From positions 1 through 52,493 of the forward strand of contig JAGUZQ010000021.1 in NCBI GenBank assembly GCA_020060765.1: a stretch of 52,493 nucleotides of DNA, in the 5' to 3' direction. Below the pieces are notes generated by a model that saw only the letters and a list, made by a program, of their open reading frames with translations, did no database searches and was not told the DNA's origin. This document shows, piece by piece, positions 22,356 to 31,881 of this stretch (within the stretch, counting starts at the first letter, position 1; every line of letters begins with the position of its first letter). This DNA is from Planctomycetota bacterium. Its GTDB lineage: Bacteria > Planctomycetota > SZUA-567. The translations under genes and the position numbers were made by a program.

Positions 22356-23415
22356 GATCGCCGCTCTCCAGTAAGCGCGTTACCTTGCCAATGCAATGGG
22401 CGAAGCGGATGTATTCGGGACAATGGTCGTCGCATCGACCGCAACCCACGCACATGTGCCTGCCGAAACGCGCGTTGAAATCGTGAATCTTGTGCATGGT
22501 TTTGAAACGCATCCTCGAGCCGTTATCCTTGCGGAACGCATGCCCGCCCGCCATGTTGGTAAATCCGTCGATGTGGCATCCCGCCCAAACGCGCCTTCGC
22601 CTGCCGAAACCGGATTCCGGTTCGGGGGCAATATCGAGCATGGAAAAACAAGAGCAGGTCGGGCAATGAGTGTTGCAACGACCGCACGCAATGCACCGCG
22701 CGGTGTACTCCTCCCACATGTCGTGCTCGAAGAGGCTGCCATCGCGGATAGCGGCTTCCAGTTTTTCTCCATTAGGAAGGCCAATTGGTTCGCGATCCTC
22801 TTCGACGAACTCAGGAATGAATTCGGCTGGCGAGGCATTGTCCGGCACGAGGGAGAGCAGTGTTTTATCCCGGATCCGCATCAGGACATGCTCAGAATTC
22901 CAGCGGATCGCGGCAATATAATTGTCGGTTCGGTTGGCACTCATGGACACACAGAAACAATTTTCAAAACTTGCCGCGCATTCCATCAAAACGAAACGAA
23001 TTCTCTCCCGCCGCCGTTGATAATACGGATCGGGAACAGAGCCATTGCGGAGAAATATATCGTCCAGCCTTTCGATTCCGTTAATGTCGCAGGGTCGGGC
23101 AAAAACCAGAATATCCCGTTGCGCATCTTCGGCCTGAACGAACTCGTCACCAAGCAAATCAAACATGGTTTCGCTGACCGGAAACACGGCTTCCTTGGAA
23201 GAAAAGTGCGATTTTTCGTCAAATACTATTTCATTCGGCGAGTGGATCGGACCGTATCCGATAGAGTCCGCGTCACTGAATCGGCCGCGAGCGGCATAAC
23301 GTTGCGGAGCCCAGATTTCAAAGTGCTCGAGTAGAGACGTGAAAAGCGCATTGAACTCAAGCACCGAAAATCTGAAAGAGGCATTTAAATCGCTATATTC
23401 GTCCTGTCTGTTCAA
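22348..23415 (-). CDS. asrA: Anaerobic sulfite reductase subunit A (4Fe-4S)
   Basis: The 355-aa protein carries two 4Fe-4S sets near the C-terminus: CIACGRCNTHCPTC (about 236-249) and CVGCGRCDDHCPE (about 328-340). The N-terminal half has the ARPCDINGIERLD motif of AsrA/HydB-type subunits. It relays electrons from AsrB to AsrC. Start is TTG at 23415, overlapping the stop of the ferritin-like gene as TTGA, evidence of translational coupling. Confidence 0.92.
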   Translation of the reverse strand: MNRQDEYSDLNASFRFSVLEFNALFTSLLEHFEIWAPQRYAARGRFSDADSIGYGPIHSPNEIVFDEKSHFSSKEAVFPVSETMFDLLGDEFVQAEDAQRDILVFARPCDINGIERLDDIFLRNGSVPDPYYQRRRERIRFVLMECAASFENCFCVSMSANRTDNYIAAIRWNSEHVLMRIRDKTLLSLVPDNASPAEFIPEFVEEDREPIGLPNGEKLEAAIRDGSLFEHDMWEEYTARCIACGRCNTHCPTCSCFSMLDIAPEPESGFGRRRRVWAGCHIDGFTNMAGGHAFRKDNGSRMRFKTMHKIHDFNARFGRHMCVGCGRCDDHCPEYIRFAHCIGKVTRLLESGDHE

Positions 23416-23912
23416 GATTTACTCCAGGCTGCAAGTCGGGTATTGATCATGCGAATATGATTGAGTTCTTCGCGAATAATCGCATCGATGTCGTCTTTCC
23501 CGCATAGGGAAGCCGCCATTTCCTTCAGTTCAAGCAAGAAAATAATACTGTCTTTCTCCAAATCCAGCGCGCGAATCAACAGATCGTTTTCCGGAAGATC
23601 CGCAAGCGCCTTCGCTTCCGCTTTTCCGAAAACGCGACTTTCAGCCAACGCTTTGAGATAATCGCTGTTTTCGCTTGCCTCTTCCAGAGAAAGAGAAATC
23701 TCATTTCGCCGGTCGCGCTCGGGCAATTCCGCGCGCATGCGCGTGAAACGCGCTTTGTGATTTCGTTCCATTTCGGCAAGTCGACCGAGTAATTCGCGAA
23801 TCTCCGATTTACTCGCCGCGTCCCGTGCGGCTTCATAAAATCGGATCCCATGGTCTTCGATATTTTCCGCCATCTGGTAGATTTCATCGGCGTTGAATCG
23901 TAACGCATCCAT
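23412..23912 (-). CDS. Ferritin-like (rubrerythrin-type) di-iron protein
   Basis: Start at ATG 23912 (166 aa) is chosen because GGAGGG lies 10 bp upstream; longer frames to 23966 lack a site. The four-helix pattern of rubrerythrin-like proteins is visible: AENIEDHGIRFYEAARD, RLAEMERNHKARF, DLEKDSIIFLLELKEM and IIREELNHIRMI, each giving Glu and E-x-x-H metal ligands. There is no rubredoxin domain. It may store iron or detoxify peroxide for the neighbouring iron-sulfur enzymes; this is inference. Confidence 0.8.
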   Translation of the reverse strand: MDALRFNADEIYQMAENIEDHGIRFYEAARDAASKSEIRELLGRLAEMERNHKARFTRMRAELPERDRRNEISLSLEEASENSDYLKALAESRVFGKAEAKALADLPENDLLIRALDLEKDSIIFLLELKEMAASLCGKDDIDAIIREELNHIRMINTRLAAWSKS

Positions 23913-23977
23913 CGGTTCAGTTCCCTCCATTGCATTCATCTTGGGCAAAGCAGGCGCAGGAATCAAAATCTATTGTA

Positions 23978-24979
23978 TTACTGTTTGAAGATTTCGCAAT
24001 TGTCAAGTCCAAATCCGCTGTCGGTTATAAGGCGCTTATCCGTTTCGACATCAACACCCGGTGTTGTCAGATAGTTTCCCGTCAGCAATGCCGACGCTCC
24101 TGCCGCAAACATATCGGGCTGACGTTCTCCGAGAATCGCCGCTCGGCCACCGCATATGCGAATCGTCGCGTCAGGAAGCATGAATCGGAATAGCGCAATG
24201 ATCCGCAATGCTTCGTCCGGATTCAGTGACGGTCGCTGCGCCGTCACCGTTCCCGGTATCCGCATGAGGAAATTGATCGGTACGTTGGTGACTTTCAGAT
24301 CGCGCAATGACAGGGCAAGACTGATCCGATCTTCCCAAGATTCGCCCAATCCGAAAAGACCGCCCGAACAGACTTGCAGTCCGGCACTCCGCGCATTCTC
24401 TACCGTTCTTCGACGTTCTTCCCACGTATGCGTCGTGCAGATGCGCGGGTAAAATGATTCGGAAGTCTCCAAGTTGTGGTTGTAGTGACCAAGACCTGCG
24501 TTTTTCAAATAACACAATTCACTATAGTCAAGACATCCAAGAGATGCGCCAATGGTCATTTTTGAGCCGCATTCGTTCCGAATGGCTTCGACAGCCATGG
24601 CTATTGAGACAAGATCCGCAGGTGTTGCCCGACGTCCGCTCGATACGATGCCGAAACACGTGGTGCCGAGAGCGGCCGCATATTTCGCAGTTTCAACAAT
24701 CTTTCCGATGGGCAATAGTGAATGGATGGGAGCGGAAGTTCGGTGGCGTGCGCTTTGGGCGCAGAAGGCGCAGTCCTCCGAACAGTTTCCCGAACGGGCG
24801 TTAACGATAGAGCAGAGCCGGACGCTTTTCCCTATTCGTGTGTTGCGGATGCGACCTCCCCACGCGAGCAACCAATCCAACGGGCATTCCGGTGATGCAA
24901 GCAATTGTGCTTCGGAGCGATTTACGCCGTGCCCGTCCATGCAACACATCGCCATTATTTCCACGTCGCGCTCAATCAT
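23978..24979 (-). CDS. bioB: Biotin synthase
   Basis: A 333-aa radical-SAM enzyme that inserts sulfur into dethiobiotin. CSEDCAFCAQS (CxxxCxxC) binds the SAM 4Fe-4S cluster. YNHNLETSESFYPRI, GLFGLGESWEDR and NFLMRIPGT are BioB motifs, and GNYLTTPG near the end is conserved. The ATG at 24979 is preferred over 24997 because GGAG lies 9 bp before it; it overlaps larE by 8 bp. No other biotin genes are near, so it is here with sulfur genes rather than a bio operon. Confidence 0.92.
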   Translation of the reverse strand: MIERDVEIMAMCCMDGHGVNRSEAQLLASPECPLDWLLAWGGRIRNTRIGKSVRLCSIVNARSGNCSEDCAFCAQSARHRTSAPIHSLLPIGKIVETAKYAAALGTTCFGIVSSGRRATPADLVSIAMAVEAIRNECGSKMTIGASLGCLDYSELCYLKNAGLGHYNHNLETSESFYPRICTTHTWEERRRTVENARSAGLQVCSGGLFGLGESWEDRISLALSLRDLKVTNVPINFLMRIPGTVTAQRPSLNPDEALRIIALFRFMLPDATIRICGGRAAILGERQPDMFAAGASALLTGNYLTTPGVDVETDKRLITDSGFGLDNCEIFKQ

Positions 24980-25826
24980 CAATCGTTGCTCCTGCATTCA
25001 TGTTGCCCTGCCGATAACCGTCTAGGTCTAGCGCCACATACCGAAAGCCGGCGGCATGCGCTGCTTTAGCAATTTTGTCCGCCATTCGAGTGGCGAGGGG
25101 CAACTCCCCGCAGGCAACCTCGATCCGGGCAATATCGCCATGATGCCGGACTCTGTATTGGAGAAATCCGAGTGTCCGCAACTCATTCTCCGTTTGTTCC
25201 ACTGCACGGAGTTTGCTTTTGGTGATTGATGACCCGTGAGGGAATCGGGACGCGAGGCAGGCGAAAGGAGCCTTTGACGCGGTTTCCAATTCCCATGCGC
25301 GGGAAAGTTCACGCACGTCGTTTTTTGAAAAATCTGTGTTGAGGAGAGGGCTTATGACACCAAGTTCCTCCGCCGCGCGTCTTCCCGGACGATAGTCATT
25401 CAGGTCATCGGTCGTGGTTCCATCGACAACAACGTGGAATCCGATCTCGTCCGCGATGCGGAGCAATGCGGAAAACAGCTCGCATTTACACCAGTAACAT
25501 CGATCCGGAGGATTTTCGGAGAACCCCGGAATGGCAAGCTCGGAAGTCTCGATCAGTCGGTGATTCCAGCCATAACGACGGGAGAGACGAACGGCTCCCT
25601 CGCGTTCCCATTCCGGATAGGTTTCGGATACGGCTGTCACCATGAGCGCACGGTCACCGAGTGCCTTATGCGCGGCTGCGGCGAGTAGCGTGCTGTCTAC
25701 ACCGCCGGAATAAGCGACGACGACGGATTTCCGCGAGCGCAACCATTCTAAAAGTATATCGCGCTTAATTACGATTTGTGGCGTCAACACGGTGGGATGA
25801 CGGCAGACTTCATCAGACATGTTCAT
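24972..25826 (-). CDS. larE: LarE-type ATP-dependent sacrificial sulfur transferase
   Basis: The 284-aa protein has the PP-loop YSGGVDST (about 40-47), the segment [13 protein letters not shown] and the motif [13 protein letters not shown]; in LarE the Cys of this last motif gives up its sulfur to the nickel-pincer cofactor. No larB, larC or larA is in the window, so the sulfur may go elsewhere, or the partners lie at another locus. Overlaps cysK as ATGA. Confidence 0.88.
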   Translation of the reverse strand: MNMSDEVCRHPTVLTPQIVIKRDILLEWLRSRKSVVVAYSGGVDSTLLAAAAHKALGDRALMVTAVSETYPEWEREGAVRLSRRYGWNHRLIETSELAIPGFSENPPDRCYWCKCELFSALLRIADEIGFHVVVDGTTTDDLNDYRPGRRAAEELGVISPLLNTDFSKNDVRELSRAWELETASKAPFACLASRFPHGSSITKSKLRAVEQTENELRTLGFLQYRVRHHGDIARIEVACGELPLATRMADKIAKAAHAAGFRYVALDLDGYRQGNMNAGATIDD

Positions 25827-26779
25827 CCCCCCACACCATCAAAAAGAAACGTCGAAAGATATCGCTCGCCCGCATCCGGGAGAATGGTCACAATCGTTTT
25901 GTTTGCAAACTCGTCCAACCGGGCAAGCCGCACGGCGACCGCAGCCGCAGCTCCGGACGAGATCCCGCAGAGGATTCCTTCCTCCCGCGCAAGACGACGT
26001 GCGAATTCGAGTGCGTCTTCGTCGGACACGGTTTCAACTCGATCAATTAGTGATAGATCCAGCGTGGCAGGAACAAATCCCGCTCCGATACCTTGTATCT
26101 TGTGCGGGCCTGATCGTGGAGTTTCTCCGGCAAGCACTTGTGTAAGAACTGGACTTGATACCGGTTCTACTGCAATGGAAAGAAAAGATTTCTTCTTGGC
26201 TCTAATGTATCTGGATACACCTGTAATAGTTCCGCCTGTGCCTACGCCAGCAACGACTACGTCAATATTTCCGCCGGTGTCGTGCCAGATCTCCGGGCCG
26301 GTGGTCTTCTCGTGAATGGCGGGATTCGCCGGATTTTCAAATTGCTGTGGCATGAAAAAGGTGTCAGGCTGTTCGGCAATAATCTCCCTTGCCTTTTCAA
26401 TGGCGCCTGTCATGCCTTGCTCGCCCGGAGTCAATACGATTTGGGCGCCCATCATGGCTAGGACTTTGCGCCGTTCGATGCTCATGGTTTCGGGCATGGT
26501 AATGACCAGGTTGTATCCGCGCGTCGCGCAGACGTAAGCCAGGGCGATGCCGGTGTTGCCGCTCGTCGGTTCGACGACGGTCATACCCTTATGAAGAACT
26601 CCGCGTTTTTCCGCGTCCCATACCATGGACGCGCCGATACGGCACTTCACAGAGTAACAGGGGTTTCGCCCTTCGATCTTGGCCAGCACAGTTGCCTTGG
26701 CTCCTTGGGTCACGCGATTCAAGCGAACAAGAGGGGTCTGCCCTATGGACAAGGCGTTGTCGTCATAGATTCGGGTCAT
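25823..26779 (-). CDS. cysK: Cysteine synthase (O-acetylserine sulfhydrylase)
   Basis: The 318-aa PLP enzyme makes cysteine from O-acetylserine and sulfide. [11 protein letters not shown] opens the fold. [11 protein letters not shown] contains the PLP Lys (the family usually reads NPxxSVKDR; Cys replaces Asp here). PTSGNTGI is the substrate loop, [10 protein letters not shown] binds the phosphate and [11 protein letters not shown] follows. GGAGG lies 7 bp before the ATG. It overlaps mnmA by 17 bp. It gives this sulfide-producing operon a cysteine outlet beside MetY. Confidence 0.92.
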   Translation of the reverse strand: MTRIYDDNALSIGQTPLVRLNRVTQGAKATVLAKIEGRNPCYSVKCRIGASMVWDAEKRGVLHKGMTVVEPTSGNTGIALAYVCATRGYNLVITMPETMSIERRKVLAMMGAQIVLTPGEQGMTGAIEKAREIIAEQPDTFFMPQQFENPANPAIHEKTTGPEIWHDTGGNIDVVVAGVGTGGTITGVSRYIRAKKKSFLSIAVEPVSSPVLTQVLAGETPRSGPHKIQGIGAGFVPATLDLSLIDRVETVSDEDALEFARRLAREEGILCGISSGAAAAVAVRLARLDEFANKTIVTILPDAGERYLSTFLFDGVGG

Positions 26780-27944
26780 GATTTGCCTCCATGAATACAG
26801 GTTTATAAAGATTGTTGACCGAGATTACGATTTCTCCCCCTGCGACCACAGAGCCCGCAGCATCGTAAAGAACCAGACGCTGCCCGGCCGTCGGAGCAAA
26901 AACCGGGGTGGCAAAGCACACCAGTAACGAGTTTTTAGATACGTCACGCACAACGCATGTCGAAGCGCTTCCACCAGAACGTATCTGTCCCATCAAACGC
27001 GCTCCGACCATCAATCGCTCCGGTTGCAGGATCTGTAGTCGCGTGGCAGACACCTCCCGGCACAGAAGGTTTTCGCGTTCGGCGACAAGGAGGACATTAT
27101 TCACAACATCGATGCAGGAAACATAAAGCGGCCTGTCCCAGCGCACCCCCAACCCCTTTCTCTGGCCGACCGTATAGTGCGCCAATCCCCGGTGGGTGCC
27201 GAGGTGCATGCCGGAAATGTGCCGGATTGGGCCGGGGGAGGCGACGCCTTCGTTCAGGGCATTGCGGTAATCCGCTTCTCCGGCGAAACAGAGTTCCATA
27301 CTCTCTTCCCGTTCGGCCACGGGCAAGTCGTGCTTTCGCGCGAAGGCGCGCACCTCGCTCTTGCACCAATCGCCCAGCGGAAAGTAGAGATCCCTCAGCC
27401 TGTCACGCGGGATGTCGTACACGAAATAGCTTTGATCCTTTCCTTCGTCCTTTGCGCGGCGCAGGAGCTGTCCGCCGTGCGCCCGGTCAATCCGTGCATA
27501 ATGGCCGGTCGCAAGCGCGCTGATCCCGAATCGCTTTTCAATCTCGTTCCATGCCAAGGAAAACTTGATTTCGCGGTTGCAATCGGCGCAGGGGTTGGGG
27601 GTGCGGCCATTTCTGTACGCGGCACGGAATGGCTCAATCACATGCGTGTGGAACGCTTCCGTTACGTCGAGAAAGTAGTGCGGCACGTCCAGCGCCTGGC
27701 AGACAAACGCGGCCTCGGAGCCGCAACAGACACCCTTGTGCCCGACCGTGCAGGCCGTCGGAATCTTTAACGTGACGCCGAGTACGTTCCATCCTTCGCG
27801 CTTGAGCAGAAGCGCGGCGACGCTGCTGTCCACCCCGCCGCTCATCAGAACCGCGATGGCGGGGCGATGATCCGCGCGCCATTCCCGGAAAGACGGGGAG
27901 AGCCAGGCGGGTTCGGCTGGATGAGATGAAGAATTGAGCGTCAC
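26763..27944 (-). CDS. mnmA: tRNA-specific 2-thiouridylase
   Basis: The 393-aa enzyme thiolates U34 of tRNA. The PP-loop is [11 protein letters not shown] (about 34-44). [12 protein letters not shown] holds the first catalytic Cys, KDQSYFVYD is the tRNA-contact loop, and [12 protein letters not shown] holds the second catalytic Cys. The C-terminal beta barrel ([10 protein letters not shown] onward) is complete. The start is GTG 27944, forming GTGA with a TGA that closes the upstream frame beyond an internal TAG; AGGAGG is 11 bp upstream. About 25 extra residues precede the fold. Confidence 0.92.
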   Translation of the reverse strand: MTLNSSSHPAEPAWLSPSFREWRADHRPAIAVLMSGGVDSSVAALLLKREGWNVLGVTLKIPTACTVGHKGVCCGSEAAFVCQALDVPHYFLDVTEAFHTHVIEPFRAAYRNGRTPNPCADCNREIKFSLAWNEIEKRFGISALATGHYARIDRAHGGQLLRRAKDEGKDQSYFVYDIPRDRLRDLYFPLGDWCKSEVRAFARKHDLPVAEREESMELCFAGEADYRNALNEGVASPGPIRHISGMHLGTHRGLAHYTVGQRKGLGVRWDRPLYVSCIDVVNNVLLVAERENLLCREVSATRLQILQPERLMVGARLMGQIRSGGSASTCVVRDVSKNSLLVCFATPVFAPTAGQRLVLYDAAGSVVAGGEIVISVNNLYKPVFMEANHDPNL

Positions 27945-29458
27945 GGCTGCAAAATCCTCCTGGCCAGGTCAAGCCCCGACTCGGTGCGGAATACGCTGTC
28001 GGAAATGGGGCGGCACTCGCCGCTTTCCTAGCGATCTTCTTCGATGTTCCTGATACGGTCCGCGTCCCACAGAATACGAAACTCCAGCGTGTCGATGTTT
28101 CGCGCCGTGTGATGATTTGCGATGATTGCGTAGACGTGATCGGCTTCCACGGCGGAAATATCCATGTCCCGCAGAAATCGCCGGGCGATGGGTGGCCCCT
28201 CCATCTCCTGATAGATCCCCGCGTTGGACCCGTGCTTTCGTTCCGCCTCCAGGATGCCGATATCATGGAGGATCGCGGCTGCAATGACAACGGAAAGCGA
28301 ACCGCCCTCCCGCGCCTGAATTGCTTCGGCGAGTTCGAGAACGCGCTCCGCGTGTGCGATGCGACGGGAGTCCGTACCGAAATGTTCCCGCATGGCGTGA
28401 ATCAGGACCGCACGCAGGCCGTCATTTCTGGGAATCTTTCCCACAGGTCTGGCAGATATCCGCCAGGCTTCCACCTCTTCCTCGGTGGCGGGTGAATACA
28501 CTTTGCTTGTTTCGGGTATGCCATCACCGTCAGGATTCGCAATGCCAACGGCGACACAAGCGGCTTTTTCGCGGAGATGGTACGCGATCAGCCGCGCGGC
28601 ATGTTCCCTGTCGGGACTCTCCGGGGATCCCAGAAGAAGCGCGGTCGGACCGGGAATCTCCGTCGGTACGAGGCAGCAATGCGGGCGACCGACGGAATGT
28701 TCGAGTTTGGCGTTTTCCTCCTCATTGCGACCGATCGCGCACTTCGTCCCTCCCGGCAGGCGAAAGTGCCGCCCCACAGACAAGAGCTTCGCATCGGCAA
28801 GATCGAACTCCGGCTCGCGTTCCAGCAATTCGTGCAAGCGCGCGGCGAATTCCGGATCGGTGAGCAGGCATCCGCCTGCCGGGCACGGATAGTCCCTGAT
28901 ATCGCGCTCCTCGGCGATCCTCATCTGCGTCTTCCGGGAGCGCCCCTGAATGGCCAGTAACCGTTCGCGGTCGATCAATCCCTGCTGTTCTGGAAGGGAT
29001 GGCGGCAACAGTTTTGCCGACAGCGGCCTTACGACTCTGCCCTCCAAGCCGGATTCGCGTTCGATCAGGCGGATGGCGTCCCGCCTCTGCGACATGGGGC
29101 GTTGCCCCAGCACTTCGCCGGTTGCGATAAAATCGGCGCCGGTTTCGTTCATGAGTTTACCTGCTTTCCGGAATGCGTAGATCCGGCAATCCAGACAGGG
29201 GTTCATCCCGCTGCCGCGCCCGTGCTTCGGGCGTTTCACCAATTCCAGATAGTCCTCGCCCTTTGCCAACACACGCACGGGGATGCCCAGCCGCTCCGCC
29301 GCCGCCCGGGCAGCCGAACAGCCGAAGGCTTTCGGCGTGCAGCGGCAGAACGGAGAGGTGAAGTTGACCGCTTCAACCTCGATCCCGAGATCGAGCAGGA
29401 TACGGCCCGCCAGCGTGCTGTCGAGTCCGCCGCTGAGGAGTAGAAGTCCTTTGACCAT
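27941..29458 (-). pseudogene. PP-loop sulfur-transfer protein fused to an HD domain, interrupted by in-frame TAG
   Basis: Start ATG 29458 (AGGAA just upstream). Residues 1-320 repeat the architecture of the protein at 951-1997: SGGLDS PP-loop, HGRGSGMNPCLDCR, GQRPMSQRRDA and CPAGGCLLTD. Residues about 345-476 are an HD phosphohydrolase domain (AILHDIGI, NHHTARN, LWDADRIRN). A TAG at 28028-28030 ends the frame at 476 aa. The same frame then stays open for 28 codons, with HD-tail-like FRTESGLDLARRIL, to a TGA at 27941-27943 that overlaps the mnmA start as GTGA. The native gene probably ended there. The TAG may be a mutation, a sequencing error or a read-through codon; the 476-aa form may still fold. 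Confidence 0.75.
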
Positions 29459-29586
29459 TCGTGTTCCTATTCTCAGTAACTTCGCGAAGTCTCCGCCACC
29501 CCCAAGACTCCCGCGACCAACGGGAGCGTGCTGCAACTTAACCGTTCAACTGCGCTTGCGCGTTTGCCTGCGGGGCTACCCCGCTC

Positions 29587-31881
29587 CTATTTCGACCGGC
29601 GCACGCGCACCCGCACGTGGTTCGCTTCGGACTCGACCGCCACGACTTCCTGCCCCTGTTCGCGAAAACTGGCCGGAACGTTATTCGCCGGATCGCCGTG
29701 ATCGAGAAGGAAGTTGAGCGTTCCGCCTACAGGAACATTTTCGAGCGCAACCTTCGCCTTGACGAAATTGAGTGGGCAGGCCACGCCGCGCAGGTCCTTT
29801 TCCGCGTCTTGAGGCGACTTCGCCGCATCTGACGTAGGGTCGGACTCGGAGACGGGCGCAAGCCGGAATTGCAGATGGCCGTCCAAAGACACGAAGAGCG
29901 CCTCGACCCGTTCGATAAGCGCAGACAGGTCGGCCTCGGCATCCGCCAGCGTTTCTCTGTCGCCCACCTTCCAATCCTGCGCCGCATCGATAAGCGCCTG
30001 CGCCGCCGGATCGACCCAGCCCGGTTTTATCAGGCGTTCGGAAAAATCACGGAAGGTTTCGCGGTGAGTTTTCGGCTCCAATCCAAAGACCGGAAGCAGA
30101 GCCCGGGCAACCGAGAAGACCGCACCGTGAAGCGCCTCGTCGCGCTCGCGATCCGGCGTGGCGTTGCGGGCGGTGGCCAGATGTCCTTTCGCCGTTTCGA
30201 GATCGACGCGGATAATGTCCAGCGTTCCGGCTCCGCACTCCCCGGGACCGCGCCCGGCCAGCGAGAACGGTTCGTCGCTGCCCCAGTCGCGGAAATAATC
30301 TTCGGGAATGGGGTCGGGCAGCGTTTCGTAGCGCGTGGCGAGCGTTTGCAGGGATTCTTTGCTGTACTTACCGGTACGCTTCGCATCGGCCAGGAAATCC
30401 GGCACGACGCGCGCGGGGATCGACGCGATCCGCTGTGCCAGGCGAGCTTTCCCCTCCGCAACCAGGCCTTCCACCATGACGTCGTAGAAAGGCATCAGCC
30501 GCTCCTCGACGCGCCGGGCTTTGCCTGCGAAACCGAGTGTGGCGATCTGATGGTTGCCGCAACTGTTGGGGCAGCCGCTGATGCGGATCGGCGGGGGCGC
30601 AGACGCTGCGTCGCCAGCGAGGCAGTCCTGTATGGCCTCCGCCAGGCCGCGCGAAAGACAGAGACCGAGTTTGCAGGTCGCCGCCCCGGCGCAGGCTACG
30701 ACAGATGGACGGGCTTCATCGAAAATCTCCTTGCCCAGACCGCACAATGCGCCAAGGGTTTCTGCAACAAGGCCCCCGGGAACCCCGCATAGCAGCACTT
30801 CCTGTTGCTGGGTGGTTCGGACCACCCCTTCGCCATTTTCTTCGGCCAACCGGGCAATCGTTTCCAATGCGTCGGAGGTGACAAGTCCGTGCCGGGGATT
30901 GACACGGATCGAATAGAACCCGTTCATGGCTTCGGGCACGATGAATGGCGAAAGCGCGTCCGGCGGCAATGTTTCGGCCTGTTCTGAAAGTCCGTCCTGC
31001 CAGGAAGACGGAAACATGCGCGGTACAGGCGGCGTCCCCGGTACGCCTTCGCGGGTCAGACTTTCCTTTTCATTGCGGTATTCCTCACGGAAGCGTTCCT
31101 CCCCGAACCGATCCAGGACGAAACGCAGGCGGGCGGCGTGCTTGTTGCCTCGGTCGCCATGCTTATCGAAAACGCGCCGCACCGCTTCGGCAACGAGTGG
31201 AACCGATTCGACCGGAACCCACTCTTCAATCAGGACACCTGTTCGCGGACTGCCGCCCAACCCCCCTCCGGCATATACGGAAAACCCCTTTCGGCTCTCG
31301 CGGATATGTGCGAAAAATCCGATATCCGCCACCGAGGCAAAAGCGTCGTCCGCCGCCTTGTCTGCGAAAGCGAGCTTGAATTTTCGCGGAAGGTTGTACG
31401 CGGTCGGGAAATCCAGCAGATACTCGGTCGCCGCGATGGCGTAAGGTCGCACATCGAAAACCTGCTCCGGATCGACGCCCGCGCGCGGGCTGGCGCTGAT
31501 GTTGCGCACCGTGTTGCCGCCGCCGCCGCGCGAGGTCAGGTTCGCTGCGAGCAATTCGTCGAAGATGTCCGGCGTCGCCTCGATGGGCACGTCATGAATC
31601 TGGATATCCTGCCGGGTGGTGATGTGGGCGCTCCCAAAGCGTCGACTGACCGCCGCGATGGCGCGAATCTGCGCCGGAAGCGCCAATCCCGCCCCGATCC
31701 TCACCCGCACCATATAAGCGCCCGTGCGTTGCTGGTAGATACCCATGGGCACGCGCTTGGCCTTGAACCGCGTTTCGTCCAACTCCCCGGCAAGATACCG
31801 AGCCACCGTTTCGCGGAAGGCGGTCACATCCTGCCGCACTGACTCCGGAATCTGCAATACGCATTCGCGCAACTCACACAT
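29587..31881 (-). CDS. Ferredoxin-type sulfite reductase fused to HEPN-like and TusA-like domains
   Basis: The 764-aa protein has three parts. Residues 1 to about 540 are a siroheme sulfite/nitrite reductase with both half-repeats (TTRQDIQIHDV; NGFYSIRVNPRHGLV) and cluster ligands Cys397-x5-Cys403 and Cys437-x3-Cys441 (GCPNSC). Residues about 555-663 look like a HEPN helical domain (ALHGAVFSVARALLPVFG, LEPKTHRETF). Residues about 694-762 match TusA/SirA (LRGVACPLNFVKAKVAL) with Cys702; the usual CPxP is CPLN. It overlaps hcyD by 8 bp and is placed where Wolinella has the sulfite reductase feeding HcyS. The TusA end suggests direct hand-off of reduced sulfur; this is inference. Confidence 0.85.
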   Translation of the reverse strand: MCELRECVLQIPESVRQDVTAFRETVARYLAGELDETRFKAKRVPMGIYQQRTGAYMVRVRIGAGLALPAQIRAIAAVSRRFGSAHITTRQDIQIHDVPIEATPDIFDELLAANLTSRGGGGNTVRNISASPRAGVDPEQVFDVRPYAIAATEYLLDFPTAYNLPRKFKLAFADKAADDAFASVADIGFFAHIRESRKGFSVYAGGGLGGSPRTGVLIEEWVPVESVPLVAEAVRRVFDKHGDRGNKHAARLRFVLDRFGEERFREEYRNEKESLTREGVPGTPPVPRMFPSSWQDGLSEQAETLPPDALSPFIVPEAMNGFYSIRVNPRHGLVTSDALETIARLAEENGEGVVRTTQQQEVLLCGVPGGLVAETLGALCGLGKEIFDEARPSVVACAGAATCKLGLCLSRGLAEAIQDCLAGDAASAPPPIRISGCPNSCGNHQIATLGFAGKARRVEERLMPFYDVMVEGLVAEGKARLAQRIASIPARVVPDFLADAKRTGKYSKESLQTLATRYETLPDPIPEDYFRDWGSDEPFSLAGRGPGECGAGTLDIIRVDLETAKGHLATARNATPDRERDEALHGAVFSVARALLPVFGLEPKTHRETFRDFSERLIKPGWVDPAAQALIDAAQDWKVGDRETLADAEADLSALIERVEALFVSLDGHLQFRLAPVSESDPTSDAAKSPQDAEKDLRGVACPLNFVKAKVALENVPVGGTLNFLLDHGDPANNVPASFREQGQEVVAVESEANHVRVRVRRSK

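Noticed and set aside
29587..31881. Reading the fused reductase as an assimilatory nitrite reductase
   Set aside because: The fold alone does not distinguish the two, but the neighbours are all sulfate and sulfur genes and no nitrate genes are present; sulfite is the better reading.
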